Assembly: GCF_003999995.1 (NCBI RefSeq)
Contig: NZ_RJAD01000003.1
Location: 62,001 to 126,000, forward strand
DNA length: 64,000 nucleotides
From: Microbacterium sulfonylureivorans
GTDB lineage: Bacteria; Actinomycetota; Actinomycetes; Actinomycetales; Microbacteriaceae
Reading direction: 5' to 3'
Notes under the pieces: model-generated
Database searches by the model: none
What the model was told of the DNA's origin: nothing
The model's input: the letters and a program-made list of their open reading frames with translations, nothing else
Shown here: one piece after another, positions 34,141 to 44,200 of the stretch
Layout of the letters: each line of letters begins with the position of its first letter
Position numbering within the stretch: the stretch's first letter is position 1
Program-made: the position numbers and the translations under genes

Positions 34141-35318
34141 GACGCCGTCGGCGTCGAGGTGGTGCCCGCCGCGGCGATCGCCGCCTGCTTCCTGTAGTGC
34201 CATGCCCGCCACGATACGAGGATCCCGGCCGCTATGAGCGAGATCACCGAGCCCGCGAGCACACCGAGGATCGCCTGGTCGCGGATCTCGGGCTGGTCGC
34301 CGAAGGCCAGCTCGGACAGCAGCAGCGACACCGTGAACCCGATGCCGCCGAGTGCGCCGGCGGCCAGCAGGTCGCCGAGCTTCAGCGGCGGTGCGGCGCT
34401 GCGGTCGCCGATGCGCAGGGAGATCCACCCGAACACCGTGATGCCGAGGATCTTGCCGACCGGGAGCGCGACGAGCACGCCCCAGAAGGCGGGCGACAGC
34501 TCCCCGAGCGACACCGCCGGAACGGCCACGAGCGCCGCGTTGAACGCGAACAGCGGGAGCACGATCACATTCACCCACGGTTCGAGCTCGTGCCGCACCC
34601 GCAGCGCGGGCCGCTGGGCCATGGCGAGGCCGAGCACGACGCCCGCGATCGTGGCGTGGACGCCGGACTGGTACACGAACGCCCACGTGAGGATCGCCAG
34701 GATGACGAGGACGATGGCGATCGGCACCTTCGCGCGCGAGTCGAGCTGGCGGCTCAGGATGCCGAACAGCACGAGAGTGACGAGCGCGAGCCCCAGCATC
34801 CCGAAGTCGACGTCGGTGGTGAAGAGCACGGCGATGAACACGATGCCCACGATGTCGTCGAGGATCGCCAGCGCGAGGAGGAAGACGCGCAGAGCCGCCG
34901 GGAGCCCCTTGCCGAACACGGCGAGCACGCCGAGGGCGAAGGCGATGTCGGTGGCGGTGGGGATCGGCCAGCCGTCGGCGGCATCGGATCCGAACGCGAA
35001 GACCAGATAGATCGCGATGGGCACGAGCACACCGCCGGCGGCGGCGATCGCGGGCTGCATCGCCTTGCGAGCCGAGTTGAGCTGCCCGGAGGTGAGCTCG
35101 TACTGCAGCTCGACGGCGACGACGAAGAAGAAGATCGCGAGGAGGCCGTCGGCGATCCAGTGATCGACCGTCAGCTCGAAGATCCCGTCGATGCCGACAT
35201 ACGTGTGCAGGAAGTCGTCGACCGGACCGCCGGCCGGGCTGTTCGCGACCACGAGACCTGCGGCCGCCGCAACCAGCAGCACGATCGCGGGGAAGCGGGC
35301 AGAGCGTAACAATGACAT
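34137..35318 (-). CDS. nhaA: NhaA-type Na+/H+ antiporter
   Basis: A 393-residue antiporter with about twelve helices. The ion-binding aspartate pair is present in LALAILDDIVGIVFIAVLF (about 155-175), as is the unwound-helix region PIPTATDIAFALGVLAVFGKGLP. FFFVVAVELQYEL (about 70) and GGIGFTVSLLLSELAF near 345 are also typical. It expels Na+ in exchange for protons. I chose ATG 35318 since GGAAGGA lies 5 nt upstream; an upstream in-frame ATG would add 29 residues with no Shine-Dalgarno. It is divergent from ppc, and a hairpin lies in its leader. It is coupled to mazG. Confidence 0.93.
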   Translation of the reverse strand: MSLLRSARFPAIVLLVAAAAGLVVANSPAGGPVDDFLHTYVGIDGIFELTVDHWIADGLLAIFFFVVAVELQYELTSGQLNSARKAMQPAIAAAGGVLVPIAIYLVFAFGSDAADGWPIPTATDIAFALGVLAVFGKGLPAALRVFLLALAILDDIVGIVFIAVLFTTDVDFGMLGLALVTLVLFGILSRQLDSRAKVPIAIVLVILAILTWAFVYQSGVHATIAGVVLGLAMAQRPALRVRHELEPWVNVIVLPLFAFNAALVAVPAVSLGELSPAFWGVLVALPVGKILGITVFGWISLRIGDRSAAPPLKLGDLLAAGALGGIGFTVSLLLSELAFGDQPEIRDQAILGVLAGSVISLIAAGILVSWRAWHYRKQAAIAAAGTTSTPTAS

Positions 35319-35370
35319 CCGGGTCCTTCCATAGGAGTCGTCGGCGAGGGTCGCCGCGACCTCGCCGACC

Positions 35371-35399
35371 AGACTTCCCGGCACTCCTGCGGGAAGTCT
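35371..35399. promoter_or_regulatory. Perfect 10-bp inverted repeat between nhaA and ppc
   Basis: AGACTTCCCG and its complement CGGGAAGTCT flank a 9-nt spacer. The element is 53 bp upstream of the nhaA start and 71 bp upstream of the ppc start. On the nhaA transcript it could be a 5' UTR hairpin; as DNA it could be a regulator site. It does not match a riboswitch I can name. Confidence 0.4.
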
Positions 35400-35469
35400 A
35401 GCCATGAGGGGACGTCACACGAGGTCGCGCGTGACGAGTGCGAAACACCGCGGCATTACCGTTGATGAC

Positions 35470-38142
35470 ATGCGCGAACTCACCCAGACCGAAGCGATCG
35501 ACCTCGTCGGGCGCTTCGAGGCCGAGCAGGAGATCCCCGAGAGGATGCGCGCCGACGTGCGCATGCTCGGCTCGCTCCTGGGCAGGGTGCTCCGCGAGAG
35601 CGGCTCCCCCGGCCTGTACGACGACGTCGAGCGTCTGCGGATCGCCACGATCCAGGCCTACACCGACGAGACCCCCGAGGCGTTCGCGCGCGCCGCCGCC
35701 ATCGCGGACTCGCTCAGCGTCGCGCGCGCCGACGAGGTCGCGCGGGCGTTCACGGCCTACTTCCACCTCGTGAATCTCGCCGAGGAGCACCAGCGCGTGC
35801 GGATCCTGCGTGAGCGCGACGGCCGCCCCGACCGCGAGCAGGCCACCGACTCGGTCGCCGCCGCGTTCGTGCGCCTCGCCGCCGAGGTCGGCGACGACAC
35901 AGCGCTCGAACGGCTCCAGGCGATGCGCTTCCACCCCGTCTTCACGGCGCACCCGACCGAGGCCCGCCGCCGGGCGGTCTCGTCGAGCATCCGGCGTCTC
36001 GCGACCCTCCTCGAGGAGCACGACGCGTCGCTGCGCAACGGCGCCGACGAGCGCCGCGCCGAGCGGCGCATGCTCGAAGAGGTCGACACACTCTGGCGCA
36101 CCGCGCCGCTTCGGCCCGAGAAGCCGTCGCCGACCGACGAGGTGCGGGCGGTCATGGCGGTCTTCGACGAGACCCTCTACACGGCCGTCCCGCACGTCTA
36201 CCGCCGCGTCGACGACGCGCTGCAGGGACCGGCGGCGGGCGGGCGCGCTCCTGTCGTGCGCCCGTTCGTCCGGATCGGCTCGTGGGTCGGCGGCGACCGC
36301 GACGGCAACCCGTTCGTCACGGCGTCCGTCACCCGCAAGGCGGCGAAGATCGCGAGCGAGCACGTGCTGCTGGGGCTCGAGCGCACGACCAGCCGCATCG
36401 GTCGCACGCTGACGCTGGATGCCGCGACCACGCCGCCCAGCAGCGCGCTCGTCGTGCTCTGGCAGCGACTCTCGGCCGCCGACGAGGACGCCGCGGACGA
36501 GATCGCGAAGCGCTCGCCCAACGAGCCGCATCGCCGCATCCTGCTGCTGCTCGCACGCAAGCTCGCAGCCACCCGCGAGCGCAACGCCGACCTCGCGTAC
36601 CGCGACCCCGAGCTCTTCATTTCCGACCTGCGGGTCGTGCAGGACTCCCTCGTTCAGGCGGGCGCCGCGCGCCAGGCCTACGGGCACCTCCAGCAGCTGC
36701 TGTGGCAGGTGGAGACCTACGGGTTCCATCTGACCGAGCTCGAGGTGCGCCAGCACTCCGCCGTCCACGCCAAGGTGCTCGCCGAGCTCGACGCCGGCGG
36801 CGCCCGATCGGAGCAGACCGAGGAGGTGCTCGACGTCTTCCGCTCGGTCGGGTTCCTCCAGGAGCGCTATGGCCCGCGCGCGGCCGGTCGCTACATCGTG
36901 TCGTTCACGCAGTCGGCGGACGACCTCGCGGCGGTGCATCGCCTCGCGCGCTATGCCGTCGGGCCCGAAGGGGAGGTCCCGGTCCTCGACGTCATCCCCC
37001 TCTTCGAGACATTCGCCGACCTGCAGGCCGCGCCGCGCATCCTCGCCGAGATTGTCGAGCATCCCGAGTTCGCCGCACGTCTGGACGAGACCGGGCGGCG
37101 GCTGGAGGTCATGCTCGGCTACTCCGACTCGTCGAAGGACGTCGGCCCCGTCGCCGCCAACCTCGCGCTGTACGAGGCCCAGGCGGCGATCGCGGCGTGG
37201 GCCCGCGAGAGCGGGATCGAGCTCACCCTCTTCCACGGTCGAGGCGGCGCCCTCGGCCGCGGCGGCGGGCCGGCGAACTCGGCGATCCTCGCCCAGCCGC
37301 CGCACTCGGTCGACGGGCGCTTCAAGCTCACCGAGCAGGGTGAGGTGATCTTCGCCCGGTACGGCGACCCCGCGATCGCGATGCGGCACATCGACCAGGT
37401 CGCCGCCGCCATCCTCCTGGCGTCGTCGCCGTCGAACGAGGAGCGAAACCGCGCGGCCGCCGAGCGGTACGCTGCGGTGGCCGCGACGATGGATCAGGCA
37501 TCCCGCGACCGGTTCTTCTCCCTCGTGAAGGCGCCCGGCTTCGCGCCGTGGTTCGCCCGGGTGACGCCCATGGAGGAGATCGGCCTGCTCGCCCTCGGAT
37601 CACGACCGGCCCGACGCGGACTCTCGGTGGAGTCCCTCGAAGACCTGAGGGCGATTCCGTGGGTCTTCGCGTGGACGCAGGCGCGCATCAACCTCGCCGG
37701 CTGGTTCGGGCTCGGCACGGCGCTCGAGGCTGTCGGCGACGAGCCGCTGCTGCAGCGCGCGTACGACGACTGGCCGCTGTTCCGGACGCTGATCGACAAC
37801 GTCGCCATGAGCCTCGCGAAGGCCGACGACCGCATCGCCCGGCTCTACCTCGAGCTCGGAGACCGCGACGACCTCGCCGCACTCGTGCGCGACGAGATGG
37901 CCCTCACCCGTTCGTGGGTGATCACGATCACCGGCGGCACCGAGCTGCTCGCGAACAAGCCGGTGCTGCAGCGGGCGGTCAAGATGCGCAGCCCCTACGT
38001 CGATGCACTGTCGCTCCTGCAGCTGCGGGCGCTCCGTGCGCTCCGCGATGCCCCCGAGGGCGCGCCGATCGACCCCGAGCAGCAGCGCCTGCTGCTGCTG
38101 TCGGTCAGCGGAGTCGCCGCCGGTCTGCAGAACACCGGCTGA
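35470..38142 (+). CDS. ppc: Phosphoenolpyruvate carboxylase
   Basis: An 890-residue anaplerotic enzyme that carboxylates phosphoenolpyruvate to oxaloacetate. The catalytic His is in PVFTAHPTEARRR (about 160). VGGDRDGNPFV (about 275), the ATP/PEP-loop block LFHGRGGALGRGGGPANSAI (about 585-605) and the C-terminal LSVSGVAAGLQNTG, which holds the regulatory/active-site end, are present. ATG 35470 lies 7 nt after TACCGT (35457-35462), so it is probably leaderless; an ATG 22 codons upstream is weaker. Length is slightly short but complete. Confidence 0.96.
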   Translation: MRELTQTEAIDLVGRFEAEQEIPERMRADVRMLGSLLGRVLRESGSPGLYDDVERLRIATIQAYTDETPEAFARAAAIADSLSVARADEVARAFTAYFHLVNLAEEHQRVRILRERDGRPDREQATDSVAAAFVRLAAEVGDDTALERLQAMRFHPVFTAHPTEARRRAVSSSIRRLATLLEEHDASLRNGADERRAERRMLEEVDTLWRTAPLRPEKPSPTDEVRAVMAVFDETLYTAVPHVYRRVDDALQGPAAGGRAPVVRPFVRIGSWVGGDRDGNPFVTASVTRKAAKIASEHVLLGLERTTSRIGRTLTLDAATTPPSSALVVLWQRLSAADEDAADEIAKRSPNEPHRRILLLLARKLAATRERNADLAYRDPELFISDLRVVQDSLVQAGAARQAYGHLQQLLWQVETYGFHLTELEVRQHSAVHAKVLAELDAGGARSEQTEEVLDVFRSVGFLQERYGPRAAGRYIVSFTQSADDLAAVHRLARYAVGPEGEVPVLDVIPLFETFADLQAAPRILAEIVEHPEFAARLDETGRRLEVMLGYSDSSKDVGPVAANLALYEAQAAIAAWARESGIELTLFHGRGGALGRGGGPANSAILAQPPHSVDGRFKLTEQGEVIFARYGDPAIAMRHIDQVAAAILLASSPSNEERNRAAAERYAAVAATMDQASRDRFFSLVKAPGFAPWFARVTPMEEIGLLALGSRPARRGLSVESLEDLRAIPWVFAWTQARINLAGWFGLGTALEAVGDEPLLQRAYDDWPLFRTLIDNVAMSLAKADDRIARLYLELGDRDDLAALVRDEMALTRSWVITITGGTELLANKPVLQRAVKMRSPYVDALSLLQLRALRALRDAPEGAPIDPEQQRLLLLSVSGVAAGLQNTG

Positions 38143-38309
38143 GCCGGCACGCTCCGGCCCATGCGGACGGGTGGGCGATTCGGCCATCCGGACTCCGGGA
38201 TGCCGGATCTGCGCACAGGAACGGATGGACGGGGCCGCCCTCGCCGCGGTGCCGGCCGACACGCGCGCGGCTCGGCCGCGCTCAGGGTCCGCGGGGCTAC
38301 CGTGTCGGC

Positions 38310-38480
38310 ATGGCACGGATCGTCGTGGCCGAAGTATGTCCCGTGTGCGGGTCGCTCGATGTGCGGGCGACCGAGCCGCGGTGGTTCCGCGTCGAGTTCG
38401 CCCGCCGCGGCGATCTCGACGACGGCTGGGTCGAGCGCCTCGAGTTCGAGTGTCGCGACTGCCGCCTCGTCTGGGACTGA
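38310..38480 (+). CDS. Small zinc-ribbon protein
   Basis: A 56-residue protein with two Cys-x2-Cys pairs (CPVCG near residue 10 and CRDCR near the end), i.e. a zinc ribbon. There is no other domain. Composition, codon use and the leaderless arrangement (TACCGT at 38298-38303, exactly 6 nt before ATG) support it as a real gene. Its function is unknown; small zinc ribbons may bind nucleic acid or a protein partner. Confidence 0.68.
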   Translation: MARIVVAEVCPVCGSLDVRATEPRWFRVEFARRGDLDDGWVERLEFECRDCRLVWD

Positions 38481-38494
38481 AACGGCCGGAGGTT

Positions 38495-38522
38495 CGCGGA
38501 TGCCGCGGCCGCGGCATCCGCG
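38495..38522. terminator. 28-bp perfect palindrome, likely bidirectional terminator
   Basis: A fully self-complementary 28-bp sequence (half-site CGCGGATGCCGCGG) lies between two convergent genes (stops at 38480 and 38557). It forms a strong stem without loop bases and contains GGATGCC and GGCATCC. It may terminate both genes or be a protein-binding site. Confidence 0.6.
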
Positions 38523-38556
38523 ATCGTCGATGGCTGCGCGGGCGCGGCGGTGCTCG

Positions 38557-39156
38557 TCAGTCGACGCGGCGGTCGTCGATGTGGCGGGCGAGGCTGCGGC
38601 CGTACCGCTCGGTGAGCTGCACCATCAGGTCGGGCGTCTCGCGGTCGAGTCCGAACACGTAGCCGGGGAAGTCGAGCTCGCGCTGGGCGGCCCAGATCTC
38701 CTCGTGACGGTCCGGCGGGAGGATCTGCAGGGGATCGCCGACCGCGACCCAGCCGATCGGCACGACGGACTCCGCGGGCAGCGTCGTCCGCAGGTGGACG
38801 ACCGCGTTGATGCGCACCTCGCTGCGTTCCCCGATGCGTGCGCCGTTGAACACGCGTGTGCCGGTCGCGAGGAAGACCTCGTCGCCGACGGTCGCGCCCG
38901 ACACGCTCGCCATCGGACCGACGAGGACGTGGTCGCCGATATGGACGGGATTGGTGGACGTCGCACGGATCAGCGCGTTCTCCATGACGATCACGTTCGC
39001 ACCGAGGGTGATCGCGCCGCCCTCGGCGGTGATGACGGCGCCGTGCAGCACCTGGCAGTCGGCGCCGATCTCGACGTCGCCGCTGATCACCGCGGTTGCC
39101 GCGATCACGGCATCGGGATGGATCCGGGGCTGGGCCCCGAGGTGCTCGAACCGCAT
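38557..39156 (-). CDS. Gamma-carbonic anhydrase-like hexapeptide-repeat protein
   Basis: A 199-residue left-handed beta-helix protein. The hexapeptide repeats run from about residue 15 to 150. The metal-site histidines of gamma-carbonic anhydrases are suggested by CQVLHGAVI, TNPVHIGDHVLVGP and NAVVHLRTTLP, and a conserved IGWVAVGDPLQI block follows. Whether it has carbonic anhydrase activity is unknown; many relatives are acetyltransferase-like or inactive. ATG with GGAG 6-7 nt upstream. The last 50 residues form a C-terminal helix. Confidence 0.85.
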   Translation of the reverse strand: MRFEHLGAQPRIHPDAVIAATAVISGDVEIGADCQVLHGAVITAEGGAITLGANVIVMENALIRATSTNPVHIGDHVLVGPMASVSGATVGDEVFLATGTRVFNGARIGERSEVRINAVVHLRTTLPAESVVPIGWVAVGDPLQILPPDRHEEIWAAQRELDFPGYVFGLDRETPDLMVQLTERYGRSLARHIDDRRVD

Positions 39157-39249
39157 CGTTCGCTCCGTCCTCGTCGGTGGTTGTCAGCGTAGTGCGGCGC
39201 GTGCAGACGACGGGACCGGATGTCGGAAGCCCTCCCTAGTGTCGAACTT

Positions 39250-40584
39250 ATGTACGAATCCCTCCTCGACGATGCACCCGGCTCCGAGCGGTACGTCGAG
39301 GAGGATGCGATGTGGGACGACGCTGCGACCGACGACGGGGTCGACGCCGCCGCGAACCATGGCGCCGCCATGGCCGAGCTCGAAGCGACCACCTACCACG
39401 CACGCGTCGCATTCGCCGAGCAGTACCGGGTGATCGCGCAGGTCGTTCGCGAGGCGGAGGAACAGCCCGAGGTCTGGGTCGGCGCCGACCCGACACTCGA
39501 GCCCGCGTGGTGCGATGCCCGTGGCCGCACCACGACGACCGTCCGGCGGGACCGAATCGAGATCGCCGTGCGTGCGGCGGTTGCCGACATGGCGGTGAGG
39601 CTGCGCCTCGCCGAGACGACGGTGCGCACGCGCGCCGCACATGCCGAGACGCTGCGCCGGCGGTGCCCGCGCGTGTGGGCCGGCTTCCTGGGCGGCATCG
39701 TCCCCGAGCCGAACGCGATCGCCGCCGCACGCCTCGCCGACTCGCTCCCCCACGACGAGCCCGGCCCCTGGGCGCAGTTCGACGGAAGGATCGTCGGGCC
39801 TGCCGAGCGGCTCGCGCCGGCGCGTTTCCGCACGTCTGCGCGGGCGATCCGCGAGCGCGTACACTCCGAGTCGCTCCAAGCCCGGCACGAGCGTGCGGTC
39901 GCCGACCGCGGCGTCTGGCTGACGCCCGAGCTCGACGGCATGGCGACTTTGACCGCGCTCCTGCCTGCGGCGTCCGCGCACGCGCTCAGGGGGCGCCTGG
40001 ATGCCGCGGCCCGCCACCTGCGTTCGGCCGACGACGAGGAGCGCACGCTCGCGCAGCTGCGAGCTGATGTGCTGGGCGACCTGGTGCCGGGTGGATCCAT
40101 GGAGTCAGCCCCGCTTACTCGGGCGACCGTTTCGGTGACCGTGCCGGCGCTGTCGCTTCTGGGGGCGAGCGCCGAACCCGCGATCCTCGACGGCTACGGC
40201 CCGATCGACCTCGAGACGGCGAGCCGGTTGGCTGGTTCGGCGACCTCGTGGACGCGGATACTCACCGACCCTCTGTCGAGCCGGGTGCTCGACGTCGATC
40301 GCGCGGTGTACCGCGTACCAGCCGATCTACGTCGCCGGCTCGGGCCGGCGCATCCGACCTGCGTCTTCCCGGGGTGCGGCCGGTCCTCGGCCGACTGCGA
40401 CCTCGACCACACCGTCGACTGGCAGTACGGCGGCCCGACGTCAGCCGACAACCTCGCGCCACTGTGCCGACCGCACCATCGGCTGAAGCACGAGTCGCTC
40501 TGGGAGTTGCATCGCGCGACCGGGACGCTGTCGTGGACGAGCCCGACCGGTAATGTCACGGACGCCGACCCGCCGCCGTTCTGA
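39250..40584 (+). CDS. DUF222-HNH endonuclease-like protein
   Basis: A 444-residue protein with an N-terminal helical DUF222 region (about 15-300) and a C-terminal HNH nuclease domain (about 360-430). The zinc and active-site residues are CVFPGCGRSSADCDLDHTVDWQYGG and LCRPHHRLKH, the classical Cys-x4-Cys ... DH ... N ... H pattern. Such genes are multi-copy in Microbacteriaceae and are often thought to be selfish or intein-like leftovers; activity is untested. I chose ATG 39250 since TAGTGT (39237-39242) is 7 nt upstream; ATG 39220 is possible. Confidence 0.85.
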   Translation: MYESLLDDAPGSERYVEEDAMWDDAATDDGVDAAANHGAAMAELEATTYHARVAFAEQYRVIAQVVREAEEQPEVWVGADPTLEPAWCDARGRTTTTVRRDRIEIAVRAAVADMAVRLRLAETTVRTRAAHAETLRRRCPRVWAGFLGGIVPEPNAIAAARLADSLPHDEPGPWAQFDGRIVGPAERLAPARFRTSARAIRERVHSESLQARHERAVADRGVWLTPELDGMATLTALLPAASAHALRGRLDAAARHLRSADDEERTLAQLRADVLGDLVPGGSMESAPLTRATVSVTVPALSLLGASAEPAILDGYGPIDLETASRLAGSATSWTRILTDPLSSRVLDVDRAVYRVPADLRRRLGPAHPTCVFPGCGRSSADCDLDHTVDWQYGGPTSADNLAPLCRPHHRLKHESLWELHRATGTLSWTSPTGNVTDADPPPF

Positions 40585-40647
40585 CCGGCGCGCACGAAGG
40601 ACGGCTCGCGGCGGAACGTGCGCCAGCGCGTGCGTGAGGATGGTGGC

Positions 40648-41190
40648 ATGCCTGCGATCGCCCTGCGCCCGTGGCTGCCGACGGATGCGGAGGCGCTTCA
40701 GCGTGCGTTCCTCTCTACTCCGGACCTCGACACGCAGCTCGGCGGCGCCGATCTCTCGAGCGCCGCGAGCGCCCGCGTCTTCCTCGCAGAGTCTCTCTCC
40801 CACGGCGACTCGCGCCGCAACTGGGCGATCGTCGCGGATGGCGTGGCTATGGGGAACGTCGGACTCTCCGCCATCGAGCACCGCCACGACACGGCGTGGG
40901 CGTACTACGGGCTCGCCGAGTCGGCACGCGGGAAGGTCTGCGCGGCGGCAGCGCTCGCGGAGGCCGCGGACTGGGCCTTCGAGAACGACGTCTTCCGCAT
41001 CGAGCTCGGGCACCGCGTGAACAACCCGGCGTCGTGCGCCGTGGCTCGACGAGCCGGCTTCATCGCCGAGGGCATCGAGCGGCAGAAGCTGCGGTACGGC
41101 GACCGGCGCTTCGATGTCGAGCTCCATGCACGGCTTCGCAGCGACCCGGTGCCGGAGCGGCACGGAATGGACGTGACGATCCTCGACTGA
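40648..41190 (+). CDS. GNAT-family N-acetyltransferase
   Basis: A 180-residue acetyltransferase of the RimJ/RimL-like group. It opens with IALRPWLPTDAEAL. GNVGLSAI is the beta4 strand. The acetyl-CoA pyrophosphate loop region YYGLAESARGKVCAAAAL (about 93-110) is a variant of the consensus Q/R-x-x-G-x-G/A. NNPASCAVARRAGFIAEGIER (about 135-155) is the family's final block. The substrate is unknown. GAGGA lies 8 nt before the ATG, or GAGGAT 6 nt upstream could be a -10 box. It is convergent with mfd. Confidence 0.85.
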   Translation: MPAIALRPWLPTDAEALQRAFLSTPDLDTQLGGADLSSAASARVFLAESLSHGDSRRNWAIVADGVAMGNVGLSAIEHRHDTAWAYYGLAESARGKVCAAAALAEAADWAFENDVFRIELGHRVNNPASCAVARRAGFIAEGIERQKLRYGDRRFDVELHARLRSDPVPERHGMDVTILD

Positions 41191-41249
41191 CGGTCGGACG
41201 CCCGATCTCGCGACGTCTCGCCGCCACCGTGTCGGCCCGCGACTTCGCG

Positions 41250-44200
41250 CTACGCCCCGGACTTCTCCGCGCCCGACGTCGCCGTCGCCTCCGCGCCCTC
41301 CGGCTTCGGGGCCGGCCAGAGCTGATCGAGCAGCTGCGCGACCCAGGCGATGAGATCGGCATCCGACACCCGTTCGCCGCCGGCCGTCGGAAGCGGCACG
41401 ACCAGGGCCTCGCCGCCCGAGAGCAGCTTCGCCTTCGGGTGAAGCCGCTGCAGACGCACGCGCAGCGAGTCGGGAAGGTTCGCCGGGGCGACGCGCAGGT
41501 TCGGCCCCATCGCGACGACGTCGGTGAGCCCGGCCTGGGCGGCGCGACGGCGCAGCCGCGCCACCGCGAGCAGTCCCTCCACGTCGGCCGGAAGCTCGCC
41601 GTAGCGGTCCGTGAGCTCCTCGACGACGAGGTCGATCGCCTCGTCCTTCGCGGTGACGGATGCTGCGGCCGACAGCTTCTGGTACGCCTCGAGGCGCAGC
41701 CGCTCGCTGTCGATGTACGACTCGGGGATGCGCGCCTGCACGGGCAGCTCGAGCCGCAGCTCGGCCGGACCCTCGACGTCGTCGCCCCGGAAGGCCGACA
41801 CGGCCTCGCCGATCATGCGGAGGTACAGGTCGAACCCGACGCCGGCGATGTGGCCGGCCTGCTCGGCACCCAGCAGGTTGCCGGCGCCGCGCAGCTCGAG
41901 GTCCTTGAGCGCGACCTGCATGCCGCTGCCGAGGTCGTTGTTCACCGCGATCGTCTCGAGCCGGTCCGCGGCCGTCTCGGACAGCGGCTTCTGCTCGTCG
42001 TAGAGGAAGTAGGCGTACGCACGCTCGCGCGCGCGTCCGACGCGACCGCGCAGCTGGTGCAGCTGCGACAGGCCGTACTTGTCGGCCCGGTCGATGATGA
42101 TCGTGTTCGCATTCGAGATGTCGAGGCCCGTCTCGACGATCGTCGTGCACACGAGCACGTCGGAGCGGCGCTCCCAGAACGCGTCGACGACCTCCTCGAG
42201 GGCGTGCTCCCCCATCTGCCCGTGGGCTACCGCGATCCGCGCCTCGGGCACGAGCTCCGACAGCTCCGCAGCCACCCGCTGGATCGACTGCACGCGGTTG
42301 TGGACGAAGAACACCTGCCCCTCACGGAGCAGCTCGCGACGGATCGCGGCCGCGATCTGCTTGTCGTTGCGCGCGCCGACGTAAGACAGGATCGGATGCC
42401 GGTCCTCCGGCGGGGTCTGCAGCGTCGACATCTCACGGATGCCGGTCACCGCCATCTCGAGCGTGCGCGGGATGGGCGTCGCGCTCATCGCGAGGATGTC
42501 GACGTTTGTCTTGAGCTTCTTCAGCTGATCCTTGTGCTCGACGCCGAAGCGCTGCTCCTCGTCGATGATCATGAGGCCGAGGTCCTTGAAGAGGACTTTC
42601 TCGGTAAGGATCCGGTGCGTGCCGATCACCATGTCGACCGTGCCGTCGGCGAGCCCCTCGACCACTTCGCGCGCCTGCTTGTCGGTCTGGAAGCGCGAGA
42701 GCGCCTTCACCTTGACCGGGAAGCCGGCGAAGCGCTCCGTGAACGTCTCGAGGTGCTGCTTGACGAGCAGCGTGGTCGGCACGAGCATCGCGACCTGCTT
42801 GCCGTCCTGGATCGCCTTGAACGCCGCACGAACCGCGACCTCGGTCTTGCCGAACCCGACGTCGCCAGACAGCAGGCGATCCATCGGGATCGGCTTCTCC
42901 ATGTCGGCCTTGATCTCGTCGATCGTCTGCAGCTGATCGGGCGTCTCGGCGAACGGGAACGCCTCCTCGAGCTCGCGCTGCCAGGGGGTGTCGGGCCCGA
43001 ACGCGTAGCCCTTCGCGGCCATGCGCGCCGAGTAGAGCTTGACCAGCTCGACGGCGATGTCGCGGACGGCCCTGCGTGCGCGACCCTTGGCCGCCGCCCA
43101 GTCGCTGCCGCCCATCTTCGACAGGCTCGGCGCCTCGCCGCCCACGTACTTCGACAGCAGGTCGAGCTGATCCGTCGGCACGAAGAGCTTGTCGCCCGGG
43201 AACCCGCGCTTGGACGGCGCGTACTCGAGCACGAGGTACTCGCGCATGCTCTTGACGGCGTTGCGGCCCCCGCTCGACACCTCGCGCTGCACGAGCTCGA
43301 CGAACCTGCCGATGCCGTGCGTCGCGTGCACGACGTGGTCGCCGGCCTTGAGCTGCAGCGGATCCACCACGTTCTTGCGGCGCGACGCCAGCTTCTTCAC
43401 GACCCGCTGGTCGCCGCCGATCGTCCGGCCGTAGAACTCGGTCTCGGTGAGGACGGCCAGCTTGGCATCGGGCACCTCGAAGCCGCGCTCGAGCACCGAG
43501 ACGACGACATGGGCGACGCCGGGCTCAGGAACCCCGTGCACGTCGTCGACCTTGCGCGCGGCGATCCCGCGCTCGGCGAGGACGTCGCGTGCGCGCTCGA
43601 CGAGTCCGACTCCGGACGCCGCGACCACGACCCGCCAGCCGTCGGCGAGCAGATCGCCGACGTGCGCCGTCGCGCCGTCGACGTTGCCCTGGAACGACGG
43701 CACCGGCGCCCCGGGCACGCGGACGACGGCCGCGGCCTGGAGAGCGACGTCGATGTCGGGGTCGAGCAAGCCCTCGGCCGAGGCATCCGCTTCTCCCGAA
43801 TCGAAGGAGCTCAGCGTCCACCAGACGTCTCCTCGCGCGTGCGCGGCCTCGCGCAGCGCCGGGAGGGTGAGGAAGTCGCCGGCACCGAGGTCGATCGGCG
43901 TCTGCGCCCCGGCCGTCGCGGCGCTCCACGCGGCCTCGAGGAACTCGCGATTCGTGTCGCCCAGCGTGATCGCGCGGGTGACGGAGCGCTCGGGATCGAC
44001 GAGCGCGACGGCCGCGCCCTCGGGCAGGTAGTCGACGACGGTGACGAGGCGGTCGACGACGGCGGGAAGGAGCGACTCCATACCTTCGACGGGGATGCCT
44101 TCCGACATCCGCTCGAGCATGCTGCTGAGGCCGGGGAACTCGTCCTTCAGCTGGCGCGCGCGCCCGCGCACGGCCTCGGTGAGCAGGAGCTCGCGGCTCG

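Noticed and set aside
38495..38522. 28-bp palindrome as recombination or attachment site
   Set aside because: It lies between two convergent stops with no integrase nearby; a terminator is the simpler explanation, though its GGATGCC content is noted.
39250..40584. HNH gene as sign of a homing or mobile element
   Set aside because: No repeats, integrase or intron boundaries flank it. DUF222-HNH genes are common stand-alone genes in this group.
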